Below are positions 40,301-49,691 of a DNA stretch of 64,000 nucleotides, piece after piece. The notes below the pieces were generated by a model, which saw only the letters and a program-made list of their open reading frames with translations, did not search any database and had not been told where the DNA came from. Positions within the stretch are counted from its first letter, which is position 1. Every line of letters starts with the position of its first letter. Made by a program: the position numbers and the translations under genes. The DNA is from Guadua angustifolia (Eukaryota; Streptophyta; Magnoliopsida; Poales; Poaceae), in NCBI GenBank assembly GCA_036346375.1, contig CM070511.1:8246001-8310000 (forward strand), read 5' to 3'.

Positions 40301-42373
40301 TTTTAACTTTCTTTGAATCTGAATCCTGAAATTGCAAAACCCTTAAGTAATAACGATACAAGAAACAGATTATGAATAGTAGAATCAATTATCCTTGCAA
40401 AAATGATTAATTCTATTAATCTAAACAATCTTTGCATCTTGAATTCATAAAATAAAATTTATAAATTCATAAAAAGCAATCCCTGTTCCTTGTAAAGATT
40501 CTTTATTTGCTTTTCTATCTATTTTCTTTTTTGCCCTTGTTAGAAATAATAATTTGCTTTATTTTCGTTGGGACGACGTGTAGAACTCGACGTTATTAAC
40601 TCCGTCGTCAACAACGCCAACTACAACCACGACATCGTCGTAAGCGACAAATAAGCAAGGCAAGCACCCCTTTGATCATATTGATTCCAATGTTTTATTT
40701 TTCTTTGTTTTATCAAATAATTTCATGCATGCGTTCATTTTTTAGTAAATTCGCTATTTTGTGGTTTTGGTAGTTATACCTGTTGATTCATGGAACTTCC
40801 TTGATAAGTATGTACATGTGAACCTTGGTAACCATAGAAAAGGGATTAGACAATATGAAATGTCAATTTGGGCATAAGCGATTTAATAATCATGCTTAGC
40901 CATGCTTTAGAATCAACAATGAATCGATGAATCAATGATGATGATCAGATCAAAAGTTGTTTCTTGATAAATGGAAAATGTGTTTGGGTATGATACCTTG
41001 GATAATGGTTATTTTGGTTAAAAATCCCAAACAAAACTATGGTTTTGGATGCGGGCAATTATTGGCAATAGCCGGATGTACAAGAGGGCTTGTACATAGT
41101 GTAGGGTGGAGTATTGCTCGTGTCAGATTAAGGACCAAACGTCGTGTTATGTGATCCAAGAAAAATCCGTGCAACCACAAGTGTTGGGATGGGGCAACCT
41201 TAAACTGATTAAGTTATCCAGTTTAACTTTGCATTTATGGAAGGCGGGAGATTGCACAAGCATTCCTTTCAAAGTCTGCTTGTAGGGGTTTCTACTTACC
41301 AATGCAACGGTGTACGCCTTGTTAAGGGGAGAAACCAATAGTACAGGGGTACTCTCATTTTTCCATTTTTTCAAATAAACAGGCGAGGTATGTCTACTAT
41401 TCAGGTTTCTTCTCCCTGGCAAGGGTTAACGTCCCGCCTAGTATAAGGTTAAAGCGGTAATGTAAAGGTTTTCGTCATGAACATCCGCCACACGCTAAAA
41501 GTGCGTGAAACATGCGGCAAAAAGGAAAGGTCATGACTTGTGGGTAAAGTCAGACACCTCTGCAGAGAATAATTCTAATCGATTAGCCGCACCCACTGTT
41601 ATGGGTGTCTTGGTGAATCGATGCGAGTTAGAATTTGATAATTTCTAAAAATGGGTTTTGGGTTGGAACTTGTTTTACAACTGGTTATGATTTCATATCA
41701 ATGGGTTGATATTGATTGAATTATTGGATGAATGATTATATCATTATGTCAATGGGTTGACAATTGATGGACTTCATGATTGAATAATGGACTTCATGAT
41801 TGAATTATGGATTTGATTATTGACTCTCGGATCTTTGGATTATTCAATGCTTGGGAGCGTATGTGAGTATCATTTATGCTTTAATTATTTCTTATCGCAA
41901 TCTTGCCTTTACAAATTCCGCTTTGACAAATTGCAAATTGATTTACAAATTAAATTCTGCTTTATGCAAATTAACCGTAGAAACCTCCCTTGACTGACTT
42001 GCATTTATTGCATTTGCAAATACCACCTTAAGTCTTGCGGAGTACGAAAGTACTCAACCTTGCTTATTTACTATTTTTAGGTGATCGCGAAGTTTCGAAG
42101 AATATCTTTATCGTAGGTTGCGGGAACTTTATGGTCGTGTTCTATCTGGGGATTTGTACCTTGTCGGTTGCCTGAGGGTCAATGGGCACACTACAAGATT
42201 TTGTTTCTTCTGTACTGTATTAAATACTCTGAGTTGTAAATATCTATTGTAATAATAGCTTTCGCATTAATAATTTGTTGTATGGTTGTGCTTCCAATTG
42301 TTGTGTATGTGCATACTAGCTACTGATCTAGGGACTAGTACGGACACTACAACAGGAACACCCCTTTAACAAC

Positions 42374-42746
42374 GGATACATAGCAACACATGATGTTATG
42401 CGTTGCAAGCAACAAGGTGGCAACACTTGCAAAGCGTTGCAAGCATCATCCGTAGGGTTAAACAATGGATACATAGCAACACATGATGTTATGCGTTGCA
42501 AGCAACAAGGTGGCAACACTTGCAAAGCGTTGCAAGCATCATCCGTAGGGTTAAACAATGGATACATAGCAACACATGATGTTATGCGTTGCAAGCAACA
42601 GGGTGGCAATGCTTGCAAAGCGTTGCAAGCGTCATCCGTAGGGATAAACAACGAATACATAGCAACACATGATGTTATACGTTGCAAGCAACAGGGTGGC
42701 AACGCTTGCAAAGCGTTGCAAGCATCATCCGTAGGGTTAAACAACC
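42374..42746 (+). repeat. 93-bp tandem repeat, 4 copies plus partial
   Basis: Units start GGATACATAGCAACACATGA at 42374, 42467 and 42560, with a variant (GAATACATAG) at 42653; each contains GTTGCAAGCAACA(A/G)GGTGGCAA. Spacing is exactly 93. Since 93 is divisible by 3 the array gives long open frames on both strands, but these repeat exactly and show no protein-like constraint. Confidence 0.92.
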
Positions 42747-42941
42747 AGTGGCAACATTTGTCAACTGTTGCAAGAATCATCTGTAGATCGCTTTGTTTTT
42801 TGGCCAATCCGTATAGACCCTTTTGTTTCCACCGGCGTGAACCTTTGTTTTTTATTGTGTGTAGGCTTTACGTGTGGTGTAGGCTTGCGATCGGTAGTGT
42901 CCATGTCTTGAGAAAATATTTGCAATAGAAAAGTAGAAGCT

Positions 42942-42993
42942 GGGGGTCGAACCCAAGACCTAACGCTGATCATCGCACCGCGTTGACCAACCA
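42942..42993 (-). other. tRNA-like A box/B box module
   Basis: On the minus strand TGGTTGGTCAACGCGG resembles an A box and GGGTTCGACCCCC a B box, 23 bases apart. It shares AGGTCTTGGGTTCGA with the module at 28812-28873. No acceptor stem closes, so it is not a tRNA gene. Confidence 0.5.
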
Positions 42994-43379
42994 AGCTGTG
43001 AATCATTTCAGATTTGGAATTTAACATTGCTTCGGTCATGTCGAGTTTGACGCTGCTTTTACGGAAGGCCTACATGCACTTCCGTAAGCTTGTGTTGACA
43101 AATATAATCGTTGATATTTTCTACACCTATGAACCTCCAAACTCCAAATACACTTCACCAAAAGTAAACTGTTTGGCCCATCTTCCTCTGTTTTAAAGGG
43201 AAATTTTGACAATAAGAATTCAATAGATTAATAACTAACAAAGAACACAAGAATATTATTCTGATTGTTAGCCGCGGTACAACACTGGTTCCCAAAAGAG
43301 TCCATTTCTTTAGTTGTTTACATGGTTCCCAAAACACTGGTTCGATGTCTACATGGGGAAAATGCCTCGAATTAATATG

Positions 43380-43590
43380 CTGCAAGTGAATATACCTCGC
43401 TAACCAGATTCCATTTCTTTAGCTGTTTGAACCGCACAAGAGTCCCAAGAATAGCATCCCTTGGCAGCGGCTCTTTGTTGCTTCGCTGAGTCTTCAGAAT
43501 GGATACAGCCGATCCTAACTCCTCTATCTGGCGCATCATTCTCCTCCAATTTTTCTGCTTCGCCTCATCAGCAGCATCCGGAATGCACAT
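43380..43590 (-). pseudogene. Captured fragment of a plant PPR-type gene (exon plus splice donor)
   Basis: The minus strand encodes A-D-E-A-K-Q-K-N-W-R-R-M-M-R-Q-I-E-E-L-G, then LPRDAILGTLVRFKQLKKWN and L-V-S-E. The L-G-T-L-V-R-F-K-Q-L-K-K-W block resembles the lead region of a plant pentatricopeptide-repeat protein with which I am familiar only by pattern. After S-E the sequence is GTATATTCACTTGCAG, a splice donor, so the capture is of genomic DNA. A second shorter copy of the K-Q-L-K-K-W part lies at about 43300-43340. No start codon or complete gene is present. Confidence 0.5.
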
Positions 43591-43644
43591 TAGATTTCCG
43601 TTTTGGCATTCTTCGCATAGAATGCGAAAACAGGGGTCGATTCA

Positions 43645-43936
43645 GTTGGTATCAGAGCCATACTACAAACCCTAGATAGAATAACCAAATTCAAAATCTT
43701 ATTTTCAAAAATTATTAATTGCAAAGAGTAGTCATTGCTATTCTTTTCTTTGTCTTAAGTTTCTATTCTTTCCTTTACTTTCATTTCAATTTAAACTCTT
43801 CTCTTCTAAGATCATTCTTCAGCCAATGAAGACCTCGATTCTGCATCAACAATCTTGAAGAAGTGGATGTCGCTCCATGAAGACATGTATTGATAGGCCG
43901 ATTAGGAGCAAATTAGGCTAAGTTATTTAGAACCCT
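43645..43936 (+). other. Element C primer-binding site and leader
   Basis: TGGTATCAGAGCC (43647-43659), the initiator Met-tRNA complement, follows the LTR by two bases. The remaining AT-rich leader runs into the ACCCT copy at 43932-43936. Confidence 0.85.
43932..43936 (+). repeat. Target-site duplication of element B, left copy (ACCCT)
   Basis: ACCCT directly precedes TGTCGTGCC of element B; the same five bases follow TTACA at 59663-59667. Confidence 0.92.
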
Positions 43937-45774
43937 TGTCGTGCCCCGAATTTGCAAATCCGGACACTCTGTGTAATCAGCACTAGTCCAGGATCGCGCT
44001 AGTGCACACAGGTTCAACAGGGTATAATATCACATCATACACAGCGGAATATCAAATAAGTATTGCAATCATTTATTTAAACGAGTGTACGACCTTATGG
44101 TCATCCTTACAATAGTTATGCCACGCAGGGCTTACAATATTCAGAGTAACAAAGTTCAACATCGGAAAAATAAAAGTCGTGATGTCCATCTTCTCCACGG
44201 TCGCTCCGACGAAAGCTTGCCCCTAGTTTCCCGGCTCCTCGACATACTCCTCTTCATAGGCTAGCGTAGTCTCCTCTTCTGGTAAGTTTGTCCGCAAGGG
44301 TGAGTACACACCATACTCAACAAGTTATGCACAAATGCACTTCTAATACTACATGCATGGCTTGTTTCAAGGAATTGGCTGTACTGGTTATTTTGCTTTG
44401 CATCAATATTTTATAAGAATATTTATTTAGATTGAAAGCATCAAACCATATAGTCAACATATTTCTCAAATTGTTTTTCACAATATTTTGGACACACAGT
44501 CCCTAATCATCTTAACTCACAATTCTGGCACACAGCCACCCATCCCATTTTGTTTTTGGAACACTACCCTTGATCAGAATCCCGGCAAAGGTCCATCTCG
44601 TGGACTCGGCTATTCGAACAGTTTTTAACACTCTGCAGAAGTTGTACACTTTACCCACAAGATACAGTTGCCCACCACAAAGGCGGTTAACCATAACAAA
44701 GCTTTTCAGAGACTTCTATCTTAGCCTAAGAACCTCTCTGTGTTGCCTTCGCTACCACTTCCCTCACACAGAGCCAAAGTGTAGGACCGACGAACACCGT
44801 TGGACGGGTAGCAAGCCGCAAAGACAGCACGCCTCCCGTCTGATTACCCCGTGTAACCGCCACCCCGAGGTATCAAAGGTAAGACATCAGAATCCTACTA
44901 AACTAGGTCCTCCCATTCAGACATGTGGTTGTACGAGAGACTCAGGTCAAAGGCTTGCAAGGTAAGGTCCTTAATTGACCAAGGCAAGACTTCCTTCTCT
45001 CAATGTGGCACACAGCCCTCACAGCACTCATCCCACCCCAATTGCCACACAGGCCCACTGCACGAAGCCTCAGTCCACTTGCCCCTGCCTAAATCAGCTC
45101 CACCCAGCTTGTTAATAAAGGCAACACATGCTCGTGTTCATCTTTCGTAGAACCACATAGGTCTCTACATTCCAAAGTTAACACCAATATCATTCCACAT
45201 TTTACTAAAAAGCATTCTCTATTCTTTAGTCAGTTTTGCCTTTGTATTCCAAAATGATTATTCACGATGTAAGCATGGCTAAGCAACTATTCACGGTCTA
45301 GCCTCCTGTGTTGGCACAATATCATCAATCAGCTAAATTTACCCAACCTAAGCTATCAAGGAATCATGGCATATAAATGATATCAAGGTGGCATAAACAA
45401 TTTGGTTGGATAGCTAATTCACCCAAAATAATTTAAGCCATTTTTAGTTGAATTAGCATGCATAGTTGAAAACAAAGTACATTTCAAAAATTAGGGGCAA
45501 CATGGTCAAAGCATAACTTGCCTTCAAAAAGCTGCTGATCTTGCTCGATCTTGTTCCTCGCAAGTCAAGTCTTGTAAAATTAACATAAACACAATAAATA
45601 TATTTTACAGAAATTCATCATTAAATAGATCTTGATTTTACAAATTTTTATAAATTGGAATCACTCAAATCGGAGTTAAAACGCAAAAGTTATAAGCATT
45701 TGAAGTTTTAAAATAATTCAAAAAGAATAAACCAAATTTCCTTATTTATTTTTATACTGAAAATCCCGGAATTA

Positions 45775-45885
45775 TGACGTCAGCGTTACTATTTATGACG
45801 TCATCACCGAAAACGTTTTCTACCGAATATATATATTTTCGAAAATCGGATTTATGACGTCAACATGACGTCACTGCTGACGTCA
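45775..45885. promoter_or_regulatory. Five TGACGTCA octamers, 3' LTR of B
   Basis: Perfect TGACGTCA palindromes at 45775, 45796, 45855, 45866 and 45878, around a TATATATA stretch at 45829. This octamer is the C-box/CRE-type site bound by plant bZIP factors such as TGA proteins. Confidence 0.75.
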
Positions 45886-46104
45886 GCATCAACCCTGCCA
45901 GTACTGACAAGTGGGCCCCACCGATGATGTCAGCACAGACACGTGTCAATCATCCGAGCATGACACGCGTCAGCGCATTATCACCCGAGAGGTTGATCTA
46001 ATCTCAACCGTCGGATCGAGAATAAACGGCGAGATCTAAAACGACGGTTCGGCTCGGTTTATTCCGGTGGCGACACGTGGCGCAATGTCAACCCTTGGAT
46101 CACA

Positions 46105-46557
46105 ATCTAACGGCGAAGGATAAACCGAATAATAATTCAACTAATCCGATCATGCGTCAAGATTCGTGCGATGCGATCAACGGTTAGGATTGCACCGACA
46201 ATTTTGAGCGTCACCACGGTGCTGACACTTGGCTCAATCTTGACCATCAGATCTAAATCTAACGGCGACAACTATTCGGGTGACATCGATCACAGCAACG
46301 GCTGCGTCGCCTCGATTTCCACGCACACGCATCGTCTCGGGATTGGCCCGGCGTGCGGCGAAATCCGGTCCGTTCGATTCAAAATCAACAGCCCGGATCT
46401 CACAAATCTCACGCCAGATCTAACGGCTACAGTAAACTAGACTACGTGGCGAAACAGGAACCACACGATCTAGATCTAACTACCGACATTAGATAATGAG
46501 GTTTATCGTTCTGCGACTCGTGGACAAATCTAGATCATCTGATACGAATCCAACGGC
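46105..46557. repeat. Recurring ATCTAACGGC motif in the B LTR
   Basis: Copies at 46105, 46257 and 46418 and a variant (ATCCAACGGC) at 46548, about 130-160 bases apart, usually with an ACGTGGC- or CTTGGCTC-like word upstream. The other LTR has the same set near 58193, 58350 and 58511. It looks like an old degenerate repeat. Confidence 0.5.
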
Positions 46558-46973
46558 TATCATCTAATGAAAATTCGAGCACACGTGGGCAATCCCGCTA
46601 CGGGCACGTGGCGCTATCCTAGCCGCTTATCTACAAATCTACGACTACGAGTTGAAGATGCAACTCACTGGTGATTGAAGACGTGGCGCGATCAGAGGCG
46701 TCAATCGTAAATTGGACGGTCGAGGAAGCTCCCGAGGCTCGACGATGGCACGGCGAGGAGTGGTGACCGGAGATGAAGAAGATGACAGCTCCGACAGCGC
46801 TCCGAGGCTTCTTCGACGACACGGCTTGGTCCTACGGGTGCGGCTCGTCGCGGGCGTTACTCCGGTGGTCACGGCGACGGCGGAGGGTTTAACCTATTTC
46901 CCACGTTAGAAATTCTTGCATCTCATCTATACTATTTCTATCTTGCCTAACCAAAAAAAAAAGAACTCGACAG

Positions 46974-48140
46974 ATGGTGAATACTCGTGGTAATCAGGGA
47001 GCGTCAAGAAGTGGTCTTCGTAGGAATGACAATCCTAATGAGGGAACGCCAACACCACCAAAGACCACCAAGAGATGTACGTAACTTAGGAGCTTATAAC
47101 CGCACAAACCCAAATTATGCGATAATGATGCAGCGGATGCACGAACATGACCAACCCACCAGAGGAAACCACAACATACAACACGGCAACAATGGGCAAG
47201 ATTCTCATTATAAATCGCCGATTTCATGAGAACCCGTCCTCCAACCTTCTCAAGCAATGCTAATCCTTTGGAGGCCGATTTATTGGTTAAGGACCATTGA
47301 GAAGAAGCTACATATCACGCAGTGTGAGGGTAATGAAAAGGTGTTGTATGCTTCACACAACTGGAAGGAACTCTGCTGAATGGTGGGAGAATTATCACAA
47401 GAAGATATGAAGCGCCACAGAAATTACCCGAAGAGTTTATAATGGCTTTCCGTCAATACCATGTGCCTAAGGGATGATAGAGCTCAAGAAGGAAGAGTTC
47501 AGACTTTGAAACAAGGAGGCCACCAAAGGCGGAATATCTGAATAAGTTCACACAGCTAGCACGCTATACACCGAGGATGTGGCTACAGATAAGGCTAAGC
47601 GCCTCGTTTCTTGAAGGGTTTAAACTCAGATCGCAGGGCTTGATCACCCACACTTTCCCCGACTTTCGTGAGTTGGTCAATAAGGCTTTGATCCTTGAGG
47701 ATAAGCGCAAGGAGTTGGGTGAAGACCGCAGCGCAGATGGCTAATCGGCAGAGCGCCAAATCATCTCAAAGTTGAGGATGACACCTCGGCGGCTTGCGAG
47801 ATTCAGCCGATCGCCGAAAGCAAAGCACTGGTCCCCAACACCGTCCCGCTAGTCAAAATTTTCAGACTCCAGCACCAATGGGCAATGTAGTTTCTGGAAG
47901 TCAACAGCCTGATGCTAGGAGGTGCTTTTCATGCCATGAGCCAGGACATTTCGCTAACAAGTGTCCGAGGAAGGGCAATGTTACGCCGGTTCGTTTTAAT
48001 TTGAGCACTACCCCTTCTACAGCTCCAGTGATAGGAGGAAATCGAGTATCAGTGCAGTCAGGAGCATCGCCTCAGACAACGACACGTGCAAGGATCAATC
48101 ATATCATAACAGATGAAGCCCAGGACGCTGTGGAGGTTGT
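46974..48140 (+). pseudogene. A2 gag, several frames
   Basis: The start is ATG at 46974 (M-V-N-T-R-G-N-Q-G-A-S-R-S-G), preceded by a poly-A stretch and CTCGACAG. Frames then carry M-R-T-R-P-P-T-F-S, L-E-A-D-Y, L-H-I-T-Q-C-E-G-N-E-K-V-L-Y-A-S, H-V-P-K and T-F-P-D-F-R-E-L-V-N-K-A. The nucleocapsid frame (47794 on) has an intact CCHC knuckle CFSCHEPGHFANKC. A V-N/I-H-I-I-T-D-E-A-Q-D-A block leads toward protease. Confidence 0.85.
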
Positions 48141-48290
48141 GTTGGAGATACCGGACGATGGCACCGCCGTTGATCCGCCAGAAGACTCTCTCGTCGCCAA
48201 CCAAAATCAGGAGGACGAAGACAGCTATCCGAGAGCCTGCAACCCTCCGTTTGATATCTGCGGTGGAGGCGGTGAAGAGGAAGATTAGCC
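48141..48290 (+). other. Foreign-looking 150-bp segment in place of the A2 protease
   Basis: After V-V-L the expected protease sequence is replaced by an acidic open stretch (E-I-P-D-D-G-T-A, N-Q-N-Q-E-D-E-D, G-G-G-G-E-E-E-D) ending in TAG. It is GC-richer than its surroundings and open on the other strand as well. I cannot name its source. Confidence 0.35.
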
Positions 48291-49150
48291 AGATGTTTAG
48301 GATCATGATTCACAGTCAATTGTCGTACCTAAAGTAGTAATTGCCAATTTAATATTTCCGTTATTGTACGACCCATAGGTCCAGTCCCTGTAATAAAGGA
48401 GATATGTCAGGTAGTACTTTGAAGTTTTAGGTTACTGTTTAGTTATGGTTCAAACTGTCAAGAATTTTACGTATCAGCTAATGACCCAGCTTGAGTTATA
48501 AGCATGAAGAATAAAGCAGTTATGGAATACTTGGATAAATTTGTGTTATTTTTATAGACAATACCCTTGTGTATCCCAAGTCAGAGGAAGAGCATGCGGA
48601 GCATTTGCGATTCGTTTTGGGGAAGAAGGAAAAGAAGTTGCATGTATGCCAGAATGCGAAGAAAAGTTTTAGAAGCTAGAGAAGCGGATAACCTCTACAC
48701 CTATGTTAGCACTGTCAGATGTTCAGAATAGTTTTGACATTCTTGTGATACATCGAAACAATGGAGGCCGCATGAAGGGAATTATCCAACGCCTGATTTA
48801 GAGTTAGCAGCCGTAGTGCATGCTTTAAAGATATGGCATCATTATCTCATTGGAAATGGATGTGAAATATATACGGACCATAAGAGCTCTAAATGCATAT
48901 TCACCCAAATGATCTTAATATGAGGCGAGAAGATGGCTAAATTGATTAAGGATTATAATGTTGGAATTCATTATCATCCCGAAAAACTAAAGTAGTAATC
49001 GATGCTTTAGGCCGAAAGCCACAAAGTAAATGTTATAAGAAAACAAAGAATCAACCGGGGTTGTGTGAGAGAATTTTAGAAGTTGAGATTAGAGGTTGTG
49101 CCACAAGGATTTCGTCCGCCTTAGAAGTAAAACCAACCCTAGAAGACCAA
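48291..49150 (+). pseudogene. A2 RT and RNase H scraps
   Basis: The segment up to 48480 shows nothing recognisable. Then M-E-Y-L-D-K-F-V (48520), Y-P-K-S-E-E-E-H-A-E-H-L-R (48565) and an RNase H run: M-K-G-I-I-Q-like, [25 protein letters not shown] (48860), [12 protein letters not shown] (48950). E-V-V-P-Q-G-F (49100) begins the linker, and the sequence jumps to the integrase C-terminus at about 49150. Confidence 0.75.
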
Positions 49151-49162
49151 ACCTGAGAAAGG

Positions 49163-49670
49163 TTGAAAACAACACAGTTTAGGCAGAAGAGTTATGCTGA
49201 CAATCGCCGTCGTGACTTAAGTTTTGAGCCCAATGATTTTGTGTATCTTAGGGTTACTTCTCTTAAAGGAGTTAAGAGGTTCCATGTCAAAGGAAAGCTT
49301 GCACCTAGGTTTGTAGGGTCATTTAAGATCTTAAGCCGCCAAGTAGAGGTTGCATAGTAATTTAAGTTACCACAGTCATTAGCAGGAGTTTGCGATGTGT
49401 TTCATGTGTCGCGGTTTAGGAAATGCCTCAGAGTGCCAGCAGAACAAATGCCGTTAGAAGCTATCAAGTTGTAGGAGGATCTGACTTACAAAGAGCAGCC
49501 TATTAAGATTTTGGATACAATGGAGTGCAGGACTAGAAATAAGTCTATTCGTTTCTGTAGAGTTCAACGGAGTAATCATTCAGAAAATGAAGCAACTTGG
49601 GAGCGTGAGGAAGATCTGAAGGCAGAATTCCCAAACCTATTCTCTAGTCAGCCCTAATCTCGGGGTCGAG
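49163..49670 (+). pseudogene. A2 integrase C-terminus and chromodomain
   Basis: The open frame to 49357 reads R-Q-K-S-Y-A-D-N-R-R-R-D-L-S-F-E-P-N-D and K-L-A-P-R-F-V-G-S-F, then a stop. The next frames give D-V-F-H-V-S-R-F-R-K-C and the chromodomain series P-I-K-I-L-D-T-M-E-C-R-T-R-N-K-S, N-H-S-E-N-E-A-T-W-E-R-E-E-D-L and F-P-N-L-F-S-S-Q-P. The chromodomain is better kept than in A1. The zinc domain and DDE core of integrase are deleted. Confidence 0.85.
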
Positions 49671-49678
49671 ATTCCGTT

Positions 49679-49690
49679 AAGGGGGGAGGT
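49679..49690 (+). other. A2 polypurine tract
   Basis: AAGGGGGGAGGT directly before TTGTAACATCCC, the same arrangement as at 16719-16732 in A1. Confidence 0.88.
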
Positions 49691-49691
49691 T

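Larger units (their letters stand above)
42345..43600 (+). mobile_element. CACTA-like insertion in the element C LTR
   Basis: It begins CACTACAACAGGAACACCCC, a CACTA-type terminus, followed by a 93-bp tandem array, a tRNA-like module and a captured gene fragment. No matching inverted terminus GTAGTG is found near 43600, so the right boundary is only bracketed by the return of LTR sequence. The candidate left target copy is GGA (42342-42344). It has no transposase and would be non-autonomous. Confidence 0.6.
37358..43644 (+). repeat. Element C 5' LTR (~5 kb without its insertion)
   Basis: It starts TGTAACATCCTAAAAATTTA and ends GGGGTCGATTCA just before the primer-binding site. Most of it is AT-rich with no recognisable gene; a GC-rich stretch at 38150-39060 and an R/U5-like region at 41460-42344 (ACACCTCTGCAGAG, AGTACTCAACCTTGC) correspond to signals in the other Tekay LTRs here. 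The minus-strand and plus-strand open stretches in it are short and unlike any family I know. Confidence 0.75.
37358..43936 (+). mobile_element. C: Tekay-type Gypsy element, left segment (5' LTR and leader)
   Basis: A long LTR (37358-43644, including a CACTA-like insertion at 42345), a Met-type primer-binding site and 290 bases of leader. At 43937 the element is interrupted by element B, and it resumes at 59663 with the same 5 bases (ACCCT). Gag-pol follows there and leaves the window on the right, so C is the outer element of the right nest. The LTR start TGTAACATCC and internal U5-like signals match Tekay elements. Confidence 0.85.
43937..46886 (-). repeat. Element B 3' LTR, inner end lost
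   Basis: It matches 55949-58977 in the 5' LTR closely. The match stops at about 46886, in the middle of a GC-rich segment, where leader sequence of element A2 begins. It holds a five-copy TGACGTCA cluster (45775-45885) and repeated ATCTAACGGC motifs. Confidence 0.9.

Noticed and set aside
42328..42928. Long open frames on both strands (159 and 176 codons) over the 93-bp array
   Set aside because: The repeat length is divisible by three, so any stop-free unit gives a long frame on either strand. The translated units repeat exactly and resemble no protein.
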